The translations under genes and the position numbers were made by a program. The notes below the pieces were generated by a model. That model made no database searches. It was not told where the DNA came from and saw only the letters and a program-made list of their open reading frames with translations. This document shows positions 43,636-54,346 of a stretch of 64,000 bases of DNA, piece after piece. How positions within the stretch are numbered: the stretch's first letter is position 1; each line of letters opens with the position of its first letter. This DNA comes from Croceicoccus mobilis. GTDB lineage: Bacteria > Pseudomonadota > Alphaproteobacteria > Sphingomonadales > Sphingomonadaceae. The stretch spans positions 62,001-126,000 of the forward strand of contig NZ_LYWZ01000028.1 in NCBI RefSeq assembly GCF_001661965.1. The letters are read 5' to 3'.

Positions 43636-44146
43636 GGTCGTGGATCTTTGCGCTGATCATGTCCGCGAGATCGCGGCGCAGCCGTCGCAGGCGATGCAGC
43701 TGGGCGTGCCGATCGCGCGCATTTCCGATGACGAAGCGGAGGATCTGGCGAGCCAGCAGACCACGGCGGCATTCCTGCGCGATGGCCGGGTTATCGGCGT
43801 GATGGGCGTGGCCGAGACCTTTCCCGGCACCCATGGCGTGGCCTGGGCGATATTCGCCGAGGGGCTGGGCGCCGATCACCTGGCGATCACGCGCGAGGCG
43901 CGCCGCCGCCTCGATACATCGCCGCTGGCGCGGATCGAGGCGATTGCGCCTGCCGCCGATGCCGAACCGCTGATGGCCCTGCTGCCCGATATCGATGCAT
44001 CGGTGCTGACCGCCGCGCTGTCATCGCCGCAGGCCCTCACTCCCGAAATTCGCTGGGCGATGATGATGGGGTTCCAGCCCGTCCACGTCCTCAGGAAATA
44101 CGGCATGGGGTGCGAGACGCACATGCTGCTGGAAAGGATCGCCTGA
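43619..44146 (+). CDS. Internal virion region protein, GNAT-like
   Basis: A 175-aa protein overlapping the end of tail tubular B. The middle has TAAFLRDGRVIGVMGVAETF and later RWAMMMGFQPVHVLRKYGMG, recalling the GNAT-like gp13 internal proteins of some T7-type phages; the acetyl-CoA loop is not clear. Role in virion assembly is inferred from position. Confidence 0.55.
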   Translation: MTAMLEVVDLCADHVREIAAQPSQAMQLGVPIARISDDEAEDLASQQTTAAFLRDGRVIGVMGVAETFPGTHGVAWAIFAEGLGADHLAITREARRRLDTSPLARIEAIAPAADAEPLMALLPDIDASVLTAALSSPQALTPEIRWAMMMGFQPVHVLRKYGMGCETHMLLERIA

Positions 44147-44586
44147 TGGTCGCCGCCATTCCCGCAGCGCTAGCCGTCGGCGGCCGTGTCATTCAGGGCA
44201 TCGGCGCATATCAGGCTGGCAAGGCCAATTCCAAGGCCCTGATGGCCGAGCGCCGCGACACCATGCGCGAGGGTGCCGACCGCGAGCTGCAGTCGCGTGC
44301 CGAGGCGCGCAGCAAGATCGGCGAGCAGGTGGCGGCGAGCTTTGCCAATGGTTTCGAGGGCGGCAGCGGCACCGCATTGAATGCGCTGAAACAGAGCCAG
44401 ATCAATGCCGCCATGGACGTGCTGACGATCCGCCGGGAAACGCAGGGCCGCGCGGCCGGCCTGAAAGCCCAGGCGAAACAGGAAAAGCGGCGCGGCAAGT
44501 TCGCGCTGATCGAGGGCATATTGTCCGCAGGGTCCGCCGCTGCCGGTGCCGACTGGGGCAGTCCGGCCAAGGCGGGCAGCAGCTGA
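44146..44586 (+). CDS. Internal virion protein B-like (gp14-like)
   Basis: A 146-aa protein: N-terminal hydrophobic AAIPAALAVGGRVIQGIGA, then basic and Ala-rich helices (QSRAEARSKIGEQVAASFAN, QAKQEKRRGKFALIEGILSA). T7 gp14 is a small ejected core protein that inserts in the outer membrane. It shares one base with the next gene's start (TGATG). Confidence 0.65.
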   Translation: MVAAIPAALAVGGRVIQGIGAYQAGKANSKALMAERRDTMREGADRELQSRAEARSKIGEQVAASFANGFEGGSGTALNALKQSQINAAMDVLTIRRETQGRAAGLKAQAKQEKRRGKFALIEGILSAGSAAAGADWGSPAKAGSS

Positions 44587-46520
44587 TGGCGGTGCAGCCG
44601 ACCCGATATGAGCGCCAGCTGGGCCCCGCGCGGGCGCAGCGGGCGGTGCTGTCCAGCCCGGAAGATTTCGGGGCGGGCGTCGGGCGCGGCATGGCGCAGC
44701 TGGGCGACCGGTTGCAGGGGCTGCAGGTCGAGGCGCGGCAGAACAGCCAGTGGGCCGAATGGCAGAGCCGGTTCGGATCGGCGCGCGAGAATGCCAGCGG
44801 CATGGCGCGCGAGAGCCGCAATGGCGGGGCGGACAACCATGCCGAGCGCATGGGCGAGGCGTGGGAAGCGGGCCGCGAAGCGCTGTTCGACGGGATCACC
44901 GATCCTGATGTATTGCGCCGCGCCCAAGCTCAGTTCGACGATTTCGGGGTGCGGTTCCGCACCGGCGAAGCGGATTGGGAAACGGTGCATACCGCCGAGC
45001 GTGCGACCGATGATTTTCGCGACGCACGCGATATCCGGTTCAACCGCATTCGGCGCCTCGACAGCCCCGAGGATTACCAGGCGGAGGTCAGCTATGGCCT
45101 GCAGGGCATCGATGCGCTGCATGTGCCCGAACAGGTCAAGGAAGGTCTGCGCCGCGAAGAGCAGGAAGGGGCCGGCGAGAACTTCCTGCTGGGCCGGGTC
45201 GACGATAATCCCGATGTGGCGATCGGGCTGATCGACAGCGGGGCCTATGATTTCATCGATCCGGGCAAGCTGTCGCAGATCCGCCGCTCGGCCGAGGTCG
45301 AGCTGCGCTCGCGCGCGAATGCGGCGAAGACGGCGATCGAGGGTGAGAAATCGGCACTGCGCACCGCCGTCAGGATCGCCAAGGAAGCGGACAGCCAGGG
45401 GATCGATACCGGCCCGCTCGACGAATTGCGCCAGAAGGCCGAGGCATTGGGCATGCCCGATGTCGCGCTCGACCTCGACGGCATGGATGCCAATCGCGAT
45501 TTCGCGCGAGTCTATGAAGGGCAGGCCCCGCTGGTGCGCGAGCGCCGTGCGGCCGAGCTGGAGGCGAAGGAAAACCCGAGCCTTGACGAACAGCGCGAGC
45601 TGAAATGGCTGGGCGATCACAAGTCCGCGCTCGACGGCAAGTTCGAGAGTGACCCGGTGGCTTTCGCGGCGCAGAACGCGCCGGCCAGTCTGAAGCCGCC
45701 CGCGCTTGACATGACGTCGGGCGATAGCTGGCAGGCGCGCAGCGAATGGGCCGAGACGGCGAGCCGCGCCTATGGCCGCCCGATCCCGATCATGACCAAT
45801 GCCGAGGCGAAGCAACTGCGCGCCAATGCCGGCGATGCGGGCGGGCAGGCGCAGGTGATGGAGATCCTCGACGAAATCCCCGATGCTTTCGCTCGGGCCG
45901 ATGCGGCGCGGCAGGTGTTGCCGGACGATCAGCTGTTCCAGCGGCTTTCCATGCTGCAGCCCCATGTGCGCGGGATGGTGCGCGCGGGCTATGAGGCGAT
46001 CAAGGCGAACCCGGCGCTGATGAAGCCGGAAGATCCCGATACCGAAGAATTGCTGGCGCAGTGGGATGCGGGTCTTCGCGGCGCGCTGCGCGAGTTTTCG
46101 CCGGCCGAGGTCGAAAGCGTGCGGGAAACCGGGCGGGCATTGATCGCCGGGCAGCTGACCAAGCACACATTGCCATCGGTCGACGGTATCGGGGAGGATT
46201 TCCTGAACAATGCCGTCATGGCGGCGATGGGCGGGGAGCGCCGCAACGGCGTGCAATATGGCGGCCTGGGCACATGGGGCGAACACCGGGTGGCGGTGCC
46301 CGAGACGATGACGCCGATGCAGGCGGCGCAGGCGCTGGTCGCCGACGTTCGCCGCAGCAAGAACCCGCCGGTCAATCCCGATGGCAGCCCGGCAAACATC
46401 AAGCGGGCCTATCCGGTCTATCAGGGTGCAGGCCGCTATTACTGGATCGCGCCTGATGGCCGCCGCCTGAAGGCGCGCGACGGTTCGCTGTATGTAAGCC
46501 AGATCAAGGTGCCCGAATGA
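44586..46520 (+). CDS. Internal virion protein C-like (gp15-like)
   Basis: A 644-aa helical, acidic protein with long alpha-helical stretches (GREALFDGITDPDVLRRAQA, EVELRSRANAAKTAIEGEKS) and no motif. Size and order after gp14-like match T7 gp15, which with gp16 forms the DNA-ejection channel. It overlaps the next gene by ATGA. Confidence 0.7.
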   Translation: MAVQPTRYERQLGPARAQRAVLSSPEDFGAGVGRGMAQLGDRLQGLQVEARQNSQWAEWQSRFGSARENASGMARESRNGGADNHAERMGEAWEAGREALFDGITDPDVLRRAQAQFDDFGVRFRTGEADWETVHTAERATDDFRDARDIRFNRIRRLDSPEDYQAEVSYGLQGIDALHVPEQVKEGLRREEQEGAGENFLLGRVDDNPDVAIGLIDSGAYDFIDPGKLSQIRRSAEVELRSRANAAKTAIEGEKSALRTAVRIAKEADSQGIDTGPLDELRQKAEALGMPDVALDLDGMDANRDFARVYEGQAPLVRERRAAELEAKENPSLDEQRELKWLGDHKSALDGKFESDPVAFAAQNAPASLKPPALDMTSGDSWQARSEWAETASRAYGRPIPIMTNAEAKQLRANAGDAGGQAQVMEILDEIPDAFARADAARQVLPDDQLFQRLSMLQPHVRGMVRAGYEAIKANPALMKPEDPDTEELLAQWDAGLRGALREFSPAEVESVRETGRALIAGQLTKHTLPSVDGIGEDFLNNAVMAAMGGERRNGVQYGGLGTWGEHRVAVPETMTPMQAAQALVADVRRSKNPPVNPDGSPANIKRAYPVYQGAGRYYWIAPDGRRLKARDGSLYVSQIKVPE

Positions 46521-48982
46521 GCGGCCCGGGCGTCCTTTCCACGCTGACGCGGCGGCAGGACCAGACGGTGCTGCCCAGCGCGATCGGCGGCGATACGCGC
46601 GATGCTCCGAGCCTGATGGAAACAGCGGGCGCCAGCATGCGCAGCGTCGCGGACGACAGCTGGTTCGTGCAGGATCACCGACTGAACGATGCCTATCAGC
46701 CCGTCGTCAGTGCGCTGCGCGAGCGCGATGGATCGGGCTATTGGGATTATGCCCGCAGCCCCATCGCGCAGTCGCTGGTGCCATTCGATGACGAGGTGTG
46801 GGACGGCAAGGCGATCTGGCGCGCCGTCGAGCGGGCGCGCAAGTCTGATCCCGCAGCCTTTTCCGAACTGCCCAAAACCCGTGAGGAATTCGAGCGCACG
46901 GCGCTGCGACGCGGCGATGCGCGTTCGCGCGACCTCGATACGGTATCGCGCGGCGGGATGGTCGCCGGGTTCGCAGGCGGGATGGTCGGATCGTTTGCCG
47001 ACCCGGTCAACGGCGCGGGGCTGGTCATCGGCGGTGGCGGCAAAACCGTAGCCCAGCGGGTTCTGACCGAAGGGCTGGTCAATGCCGCGCTCGAAACGGC
47101 GACACTTCCCGGCACTGCGCAAGCGCGCGCCGCCATGGGCGAAGAGTTGACGCTGGGCGAGGCGGCGACCCGGATCGCCATGGCGGGCGCTGGCGGGATG
47201 GTGTTTCGCGGGGGCATCGAGGGCGGTGCCAAGGCGCTGCCCGCGATCGACCGGGCCGGCTATAACGCGATGCGGCCCGTGCGCGAGATGATCGATGGCG
47301 TGTTCGCCGATCGCGATCTGGCCCGCGCCTTTGCCGATGCGGTGCCTGAACATGTCCGCACGCCCGAACAGCAGGCGGCGCTGAACGTGCTGGTGCGGCA
47401 GGCGGACATCGATGACGCCAGCCCGTTCGCGCGCACCTATGAGGGCTATGCCGCGCATGAGGCGCGGTTGCGCCAGGCAGAGGATGCGCTGGTCAATGGC
47501 CGTCCGCTGGCGCCGCGCGCGAAGCCCGCGCCGCTGCGCCCCGCGCGCGAGCTTGATGTCGACGGTTTCCTGAATTTCGCGGTCGATGCGCTGGAAGGTG
47601 GCGGCAAGGTCGTTTCCGATACGGGCGGCGTTACCCGCTGGGGCATTTCGTCGAAGGCCAATCCCGGCATCGATGTCGCGCGGCTGTCGCGTGCGGCGGC
47701 GATGGATATCTACCGCGAGAAATATGTCGCGCCGCTCGATCTCGCCGGCCGTAATGGCGACGTGGCCGAGGTGGCGATCGATGCCTCGATAAATCATGGC
47801 CCGGGCTTTGCCAAGCGCCTGCTGGAGGTAGCGGACGATCCGACCAAGATGATCGCGCTGCGCCGCGCCGAATATGCAAGGCTGCTTCGCGAAGACCCGG
47901 CCAAATACGGCAAATATGCCGAGGGCTGGGAAAACCGGCTGCGCAAGCTGGAGGGGCGGTTGGGCCTGCGCCGGGGCGAAGCGGCGGCCAGTGCGCCGGG
48001 GCGCATCGCCGATGAAGGCGATGGCGACATGATGCGAGCGCTGGAGGCCGAGCGCGCCGATATCGATGCCGCGCGGACCCGGCTTGACGAAGAGATGGCC
48101 GCGCCGCGCAGCGAAGCGGATTGGGCGGCAGATATCGAGGCGGCTGCGCCCGTGCCGCCGCTGCAGCGCGATCTGTTTCCCGATACGAATAGCTGGCGGG
48201 TGGCGCAGGCGGCGCAGGAAGCCGAGACACTGGGCCTGTCTGAGCCGATGGTGACGTGGAACCGGATCGGGCAGGAGGCGGTGCAAAAGCTGCTGCGCGA
48301 ACGCGACGGCGAGGTGAATGCCGCGTTCCATCATCCCGAAATCGGCACGATAGATTTCGTCTGGGGGAAGCCGGGTGATGCCGCGCGCGATTTCAAGGGC
48401 GGCAGCGGGATTGCGCATATCGAGGCCAAGCATGGCCACGAAGGCATCCTCGATGATCTTCCCCAGCGCCTTTCGGAAATGAAGGTCGTGGCAAGAACGA
48501 CCCAGCGCGGACGCCCCAAGATCCAGCTGGAGGGACCGCGGGGCCATGCGACCATTTCGGAAGATTGGCACGGGGCAGAGCGCCGCTGGCTGCTGACTGC
48601 ATTCGATCCGGAGTGGAAGCCCTCGCCCGGCAAGAGAGCTGGACGGATGCCGGATGCAGACGGGCCCGGCTCTGCCCGTCGCGAGGGTTCTGCTGATATA
48701 GGCGAAGCCGCGCCGGTGCGCAATGGACCTGCCGCAGCGGCGCCCGCCAAGACGCCGCGCGCGCTGGAGGATTTCGACGATCCCGCCGGGCCCGGTGTCG
48801 CCCGCGCCATGGACAGCACCTGGCACGATATCCGCATGCGGATGGAGGCCGAGCCCGATGCGAAGTTCGACCTGGGCGACGGCAAGGGCGAGCGCAGCGC
48901 GCGCGAGATCTTGGACGAGCTCGAGGCCGATGATGCCGATATCGCCGCGATCAAGGGCTGCATGCCGGGAGGCATGGCGTGA
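46517..48982 (+). CDS. Internal virion protein with GH108 lysozyme and PBECR nuclease-like domains
   Basis: An 821-aa ejected-type protein. Residues ~346-475 form a GH108 muramidase: VDALEGGGKVVSDTGGVTRW with catalytic Glu360, then MDIYREKYVAPLDLAG and the DASINHGPGFAKRLLE helix. Residues ~600-700 resemble the phage-Barnase-EndoU-ColicinE5/D-RelE-like (PBECR) nuclease: DFVWGKPGDAARDFKGGSG, AHIEAKHGHEG (His639) and EDWHGAERRWLLTAFDPEW (683 on). The rest is helical. GH108 would open peptidoglycan during ejection; the PBECR-like part could act on RNA in the new host. Domain calls are by eye. Confidence 0.75.
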   Translation: MSGPGVLSTLTRRQDQTVLPSAIGGDTRDAPSLMETAGASMRSVADDSWFVQDHRLNDAYQPVVSALRERDGSGYWDYARSPIAQSLVPFDDEVWDGKAIWRAVERARKSDPAAFSELPKTREEFERTALRRGDARSRDLDTVSRGGMVAGFAGGMVGSFADPVNGAGLVIGGGGKTVAQRVLTEGLVNAALETATLPGTAQARAAMGEELTLGEAATRIAMAGAGGMVFRGGIEGGAKALPAIDRAGYNAMRPVREMIDGVFADRDLARAFADAVPEHVRTPEQQAALNVLVRQADIDDASPFARTYEGYAAHEARLRQAEDALVNGRPLAPRAKPAPLRPARELDVDGFLNFAVDALEGGGKVVSDTGGVTRWGISSKANPGIDVARLSRAAAMDIYREKYVAPLDLAGRNGDVAEVAIDASINHGPGFAKRLLEVADDPTKMIALRRAEYARLLREDPAKYGKYAEGWENRLRKLEGRLGLRRGEAAASAPGRIADEGDGDMMRALEAERADIDAARTRLDEEMAAPRSEADWAADIEAAAPVPPLQRDLFPDTNSWRVAQAAQEAETLGLSEPMVTWNRIGQEAVQKLLRERDGEVNAAFHHPEIGTIDFVWGKPGDAARDFKGGSGIAHIEAKHGHEGILDDLPQRLSEMKVVARTTQRGRPKIQLEGPRGHATISEDWHGAERRWLLTAFDPEWKPSPGKRAGRMPDADGPGSARREGSADIGEAAPVRNGPAAAAPAKTPRALEDFDDPAGPGVARAMDSTWHDIRMRMEAEPDAKFDLGDGKGERSAREILDELEADDADIAAIKGCMPGGMA

Positions 48983-51398
48983 GTTTGAGCGAATGCATCG
49001 TTGGGCTGGTCGCCGAGGGCCGCATCCGCAAGGGGCAGGCGGGCGAGGCCGAGCGGATCTATACCGAGCGCTTCAATGCGCTGAAAAACCAGATGGGCGC
49101 ATCCGCCGCGGCCAGCCAGGCGAGCGAGGAAGCGATCGCGGCGCTGGAGGCGCAGGCGCTGCGCCGCAAGTTCCTGGCAGGGTTGCAGCTCGATACGCAG
49201 GCGCGGATCTCTGCCGACATGAAAGCTATGCCGGCGGCAGCGGAGATGGCCCCATCGATCCGCGCGCCGGGGCGGCGCTGCTGGGGCGCGATGGCAAGGC
49301 GGGCTATTCCAACGTCGAAGGGCGCTGGCAGGCGGTGCGCGGCCGCGCGCATGGCATGATCGACCGGTTGCTTGCCGATCATTCGTCGAACCTGCTTGGC
49401 AAGGTGCGGAACAAGGCGCAGCTATCCGATATCGTGCGCGAGCTGTTTGGCGAGAATACCGGCAATGCCAGCGCGCGCGAGCTGGCGCAGGCATGGTCCG
49501 ATGCGGCCGAGATGCTGCGCATGCGTTTCAACGCCGCCGGCGGCGATATCGGCAGGCTGGAACGCTGGGGCCTGCCGCAGGCGCATGACAGCCAGGCGGT
49601 GCGCAAGGCCGGGTTCGATGCGTGGCGCGCCGAGATCCTGCCGCGCCTCGATCCCGAGCGCATGATCGACAAGACGACGGGCCAGCCTTTCACGCCCGAG
49701 GCGCTGGATGGTGCATTGCGCGAGATCTTCGAGACGATCCGCAGCGACGGCATGAACAAGGTGGAGAACCCCGGCGCGGCCGGCGGCAAATCGATGGCCA
49801 ACCAGCGCGGCGATGCGCGGTTTTTCGTCTTCCGGTCGGCCGATGACTGGATGGCCTATTCCGAAGCATTCGGGGCAGGCAATGCGTTCGACGCGATGAT
49901 GGGGCATATCGACATGCTCTCGCGCGACATCGCCATGATGGAAGTGCTGGGCCCCAATCCCAATGCGACGATCGACTGGGTCAAAGGATCGATCGACAAG
50001 AGCGCCAAGATCGATCAGGCGCCCAATAGCGCGGCACCCGAGGCGGCGCACAAGGGCGCGGCGGTGATCGACCGGCTGTGGCGCGAGCTGAAGGGCGAGA
50101 ACAGCAGACCCGAAAGTCGCAAGCTGGCGCTGGCTTTTTCCTCGCTGCGCAGCCTGCAGACGGCGGCGAAGCTGGGTGGGGCGTTCCTGTCGGGCTTTTC
50201 CGACCAGGCGTTTTCGATGACGACGCGCGCGTTCAACGGGCTGTCGATCGCATCCAGTGTCACCGATCACATGAAGCTGTTCCGGCCCGGGTCGAAGGCG
50301 GACCAGCTGGCAGCCGTGCGGCTTGGCCTGATCGCGGATGAATGGTCGAGCCGGACCGCGTCGCAGAACCGTTATCTGGCCGAGGAGCTGACGGGCGAAG
50401 TATCGCGCCGCTTGGCCGAGGGGGTGCTGCGCGTATCGGGCCTGTCGCGCTGGACGCAGACCGGGCGCTGGGCATTCGGCATGGAATATCTCGGCCATGT
50501 CACGGCCGAGGCGGGGAAGAGCTGGGACAATCTGCACCCGGCCTTTCGCGGCTCGCTGGAGCGTTACGGCATCGATGCCGCCGGGTGGGACGCAATCCGC
50601 GCGACGCCGACGGTCATGGAAAAGGGCGTGCCCTGGATCAAGCCTGACACGATCGCCGATCGCGAGCTGGGCGACCGGCTGCTGGAGGCTGTGCTGACCG
50701 AGACCGATTACGCGGTACCGGTGCCGGATCTGCGCACCCGCGCGGTCATGAATTCGGTTGCGCCCAAGGGCACGATCCCGGGCGAGCTGATCCGTTCGGC
50801 CGCGCAGTTCAAGGGCTTTGGTGTGTCGATCGCGCTGATGCACGGCCGCCGCATCATGGAGGCGGGGGGCTGGAAGGGCGCAGGCTATGCCGCGGGACTG
50901 GTCGGCCTTTCGACGGTGATCGGCGGGATCTCGGTGCTGTCAAAGGATATCGCCGCCGGGCGCGACCCGCGCGAGGTCGACGGCAATTTCTGGCTGGCCT
51001 CGATGCTGCAGGGCGGCGGGCTCGGCATTTTCGGCGATTTCGTCAACAGCGCCAATAGCCGGTTCGGTGGCGGCATCACCCAGACGCTGGCGGGGCCGAT
51101 GGCGCAGGATGTCGATGGCATTCTGAACATCGCGCATTCGAAGAAGCCTGCCGCCAAGGCGGTGAAGGAAGGCAGCTCGCTGATCCCGGGGCAGTCGCTC
51201 TGGTACCTCAGTCTCGCCTTCGACCGGATGGTGGCCGACCAGCTCTATGAAGCGGCGGACCCCGATTACCGCAAGAGCTGGAAGCGGATGGACCGCTGGG
51301 CCGACGAACAGGGCACCCAATACTGGTGGGCGCCCGGCGACGCCACGCCCGAGCGCGCGCCCGATATGGGCAATATCACGGAAAGGAATGGACGATGA
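48979..51398 (+). pseudogene. Large internal virion protein (gp16-like), disrupted by a -1 frameshift
   Basis: Starts with ATG 48979 overlapping the upstream stop. The first ~82 codons read MSLSECIVGLVAEGRIRKGQ ... TQARISADMK in one frame; the natural sequence then continues (SYAGGSGDGPIDPRAGAALL ...) in the frame one base back, starting near 49224, through VRNKAQLSDIVRELFGENTG to 51398. The A-run at 49222-49224 has three A's; a fourth would restore one ~806-aa frame. In the printed frame the N-terminal piece ends at 49359. The C-terminal part has hydrophobic helices. No slippery heptamer is seen. Confidence 0.7.
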
Positions 51399-54346
51399 CC
51401 GTTGCGGCCAAGACCCCGCGCGTCGAGTATCAGGAAAACGGCGTCACCAAGGTGTTTGCCGTTGGCTTCCGCTTCGACGCGACCTCTCTGCGAGCGCGCC
51501 GCTATTTCGCGGACGGATCCGTTGCCGAGCTGGTACGCGGTGTGGATTTCACCCAGTCGGGCGGCGAGACCGACGATGGCGGCGTGCTGAGCGTTACCGC
51601 GCCCGCCGCGACCGGGACCAAGCTGCGGATCTGGCGCGAGACCGAAAAGGCGCAGACGGCCAATTACACGGCCACCGACGATTTCCCGGCCGAAACGCAT
51701 GAGGCCGCGCTCGATCGCGACATGATGATCGCGCAGGAGCAGGAAGTCGCGCGGAGCGACCTTGCCGCGCGCGCGATCCTGATGCCCGAGGGCGAGGGGG
51801 GTCTTTCGCTGGGCAAGGCAACCGACCGCAGGCTGCGGCTGCTGGGCTTTACCGATGACGGCGATCCTGCGGCGCTGGGGGCGGCCGCCGTGGTCGACAT
51901 CCTGCGCGCCCAGCTGACCGCCATCGCCAAGGGCGATCCGGGTGGCAACGTGGAAAGTGTCGGGCTGTTCGCAGCGCTGGAAGGCAAGGCGATCCCTGCC
52001 GGGACCGACCGCGTGCGCAGCGCCGGCTATGGAGCGATCGGCGTGGGCATGGCCGAATATGTTGCGGATGCATCGCTGGATGCGGCCTATGCCGCCGCGC
52101 ATCCGCTGTCGTGTTTTACCGCCGAGGATGGCCGGTTTTTCCGCCTCGACGTGTCGCGCGGCGTATTGCTGACCCAGCTGGGCGCGGTGATCGACGATGC
52201 GGTAGCGACGGCCGCGAACGATGCGGCGATGGTCGAGGCGCTGGCGATCAGCGACGTGGTCATCTTCCCGATCGGGACCGTGCATTTCGATGATGCGATC
52301 GTCGTGCCGTCGGGCAAGTCGCTTGTTGGCCTCGATCGCAAGCGGTCGAAGATCAGCAATGTCAATGCCGATACCGGCCTGTTCGAAACGCCGGCCATCG
52401 CTGGCGGCAGCGAGTTCACGAGCTGGCATACGGATATTCTCTTTGCCAATTTCACGATCGCCAATGCGGCGGTGCAGGAAGCGACGGCAATCGCGCTGCA
52501 CAATGTGCGTAGGCTGGTTGTGCGCGATATCGATTGCACGAATTATTCGCTGCTTTCGATCAAGCATGGCGCGCAGCTGAACGGGATCTATGACCACACC
52601 ACCGGGGTGTCGGGCGATGAGGGCGTCGGCGTGGATCCTGCCGTGACGGCGGGCTTTTCCTCGGCCGAGAATGCGGATGATCTTTCCTGCGATATCGTGC
52701 TGGCCGGATGCCTGCACGACAGCGGGCGTTACAATGGGACGCTGGCTCGTCTGGAATTCGCGCAGCGCGTGACGATCACCGGCAACGTCTGCCGGGGTGG
52801 CAAGGTTAGCTGGTGGGGCGGCGGGGGACCCGTCAGCGAGGGCGGCGAGCCGTGGATGCGCCGACGCGTGCGCAATGTCGCGATCACCGGGAACTACTTC
52901 GATTACGTCAATGGCGCGGTCTACGGTAACAACGGCGATGGGATCACTGTTACTGGCAACACCGCGAAGAATATCACCGATACCTGCTATGACATGGAAG
53001 GGTGTTTCAACTGCACGATCGTGGGCAACCATGTGCAGGATGCCGGCAATTTCTGCCTGTCGATCTTTTACGCGGCGAAGAATATCGTCTTTTCCGGCAA
53101 CAGCTGCGTCCAGACGCTGGAGGCACGCAATGTCGGTTTTGAGGATGGTGAGGTCGGTTATTCGGCATCGCGGTCGCCGACCAGCCTGAGCGCAGGTACT
53201 GCGAGCCGGGTGCGCATGACGATCGCCGGGCACCGCATGATGACCGGACAAAAGATCTGGATCCCGGCGGCGAGCGCAACCGGATCACTGGCGGCAATGG
53301 GCGACATTTGTTGGTCTATTACGAAAATCGACGCCGATAATTTCGAGCTGGACGGATCGGAAGCATATGGCGCGGTGGTCGGATCGGGCGCCATTGCGAG
53401 CTTTTATTTCCGCCGTGGCTGGACCTTTTTTGCCGCGAACACCGCAGGCTTCGCGACGGGTGACGATGCGCATACGGTGCTGGTGGCCGATAATGCGTTC
53501 GAATATCGAACCGCCGAGGATCTGGGTATTCTGGCTGCCGATCAGGATATCCGCAGTTTCACCCTGCGTTCCAATTACATGCGCAATGTGCGCATCGATC
53601 TGACCGGGTCGTCGGCCAAGCATATCGTTGATGGCAATACGCTCGACTTCACGAACGCTGCCTATGCCGGCGATCACCTTTTGCGCGCGATGGGAACGAT
53701 CAAGGACAACCATCTCGTTATTCTGGCTGCCCAGCCAGCCGGAACGGCCGCGATCGTGGGATATGAGTTCGCTTCAGGCGGCAATTGGAACCGCTGCCAG
53801 GGCAACCAGATATCGTTCGGCGGAACCGGTAGCGTGGAAACCGAGCTGGCGATCTATGCGCGGCAGGGGTCGAGCCACACCGCTGACACCCATTACCTGG
53901 TCAAGGATAACGTGCTGGTCGATGGCACCTTCGCCGATCTTTCAAGCAATAGGGGCGCTGCCCGCGTCCGCTTTGAGGGAAATAGCAGGTTCCGGCTGAA
54001 CCGTATCAGCGAGAGCTGGCCCGATGCCGATGGCGAACAGTCTGAAATCGGCGGCATTGTGCATGGGACGATCCTGTTTTCGAATGCGCCGGCGGCATCC
54101 GGATATATGGGCCTGATCGCGACGAATGATGGGTGGGCGACCGAACAGCAGTGGGTGAGCGGCGCTGACTATGCGGCCGGTGCCGTCGTCTACAACGGGG
54201 CCGAAGTCTACATGACGGTCACGGGCGGCACTGCGGGCGCCAGCGCGCCCGTGCACCCCAGCGGGACCGTCAGCGATGGCACCGTCGACTGGATCTGGAT
54301 CGCCAAGAAGGTGGTCTGGAAAGGCGTTGGGCAGATTGCGGCATGA
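51395..54346 (+). CDS. Tailspike with T7-type N-terminus and beta-helix
   Basis: A 983-aa protein. The first ~150 residues (RVEYQENGVTKVFAVGFRFD, ETEKAQTANYTATDDFPAET) follow the tail-fibre N-terminal domain of T7-like phages that attaches to the tail; residues ~300-700 are a right-handed beta-helix with repeated NxI/TGN turns (AITGNYFDYVNGAVYGNNGD, ITVTGNTAKNITD). The C-terminus may carry the receptor-binding or enzymatic cap. Beta-helix spikes often cut capsular or O-antigen sugar. ATG 51395 overlaps the prior stop. Confidence 0.85.
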   Translation: MTVAAKTPRVEYQENGVTKVFAVGFRFDATSLRARRYFADGSVAELVRGVDFTQSGGETDDGGVLSVTAPAATGTKLRIWRETEKAQTANYTATDDFPAETHEAALDRDMMIAQEQEVARSDLAARAILMPEGEGGLSLGKATDRRLRLLGFTDDGDPAALGAAAVVDILRAQLTAIAKGDPGGNVESVGLFAALEGKAIPAGTDRVRSAGYGAIGVGMAEYVADASLDAAYAAAHPLSCFTAEDGRFFRLDVSRGVLLTQLGAVIDDAVATAANDAAMVEALAISDVVIFPIGTVHFDDAIVVPSGKSLVGLDRKRSKISNVNADTGLFETPAIAGGSEFTSWHTDILFANFTIANAAVQEATAIALHNVRRLVVRDIDCTNYSLLSIKHGAQLNGIYDHTTGVSGDEGVGVDPAVTAGFSSAENADDLSCDIVLAGCLHDSGRYNGTLARLEFAQRVTITGNVCRGGKVSWWGGGGPVSEGGEPWMRRRVRNVAITGNYFDYVNGAVYGNNGDGITVTGNTAKNITDTCYDMEGCFNCTIVGNHVQDAGNFCLSIFYAAKNIVFSGNSCVQTLEARNVGFEDGEVGYSASRSPTSLSAGTASRVRMTIAGHRMMTGQKIWIPAASATGSLAAMGDICWSITKIDADNFELDGSEAYGAVVGSGAIASFYFRRGWTFFAANTAGFATGDDAHTVLVADNAFEYRTAEDLGILAADQDIRSFTLRSNYMRNVRIDLTGSSAKHIVDGNTLDFTNAAYAGDHLLRAMGTIKDNHLVILAAQPAGTAAIVGYEFASGGNWNRCQGNQISFGGTGSVETELAIYARQGSSHTADTHYLVKDNVLVDGTFADLSSNRGAARVRFEGNSRFRLNRISESWPDADGEQSEIGGIVHGTILFSNAPAASGYMGLIATNDGWATEQQWVSGADYAAGAVVYNGAEVYMTVTGGTAGASAPVHPSGTVSDGTVDWIWIAKKVVWKGVGQIAA

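Noticed and set aside
48979-51398. Programmed -1 frameshift
   Set aside because: The transition point has ATG AAA GCT with no X XXY YYZ heptamer and no clear downstream structure. A simple one-base loss in the A-run explains it better.
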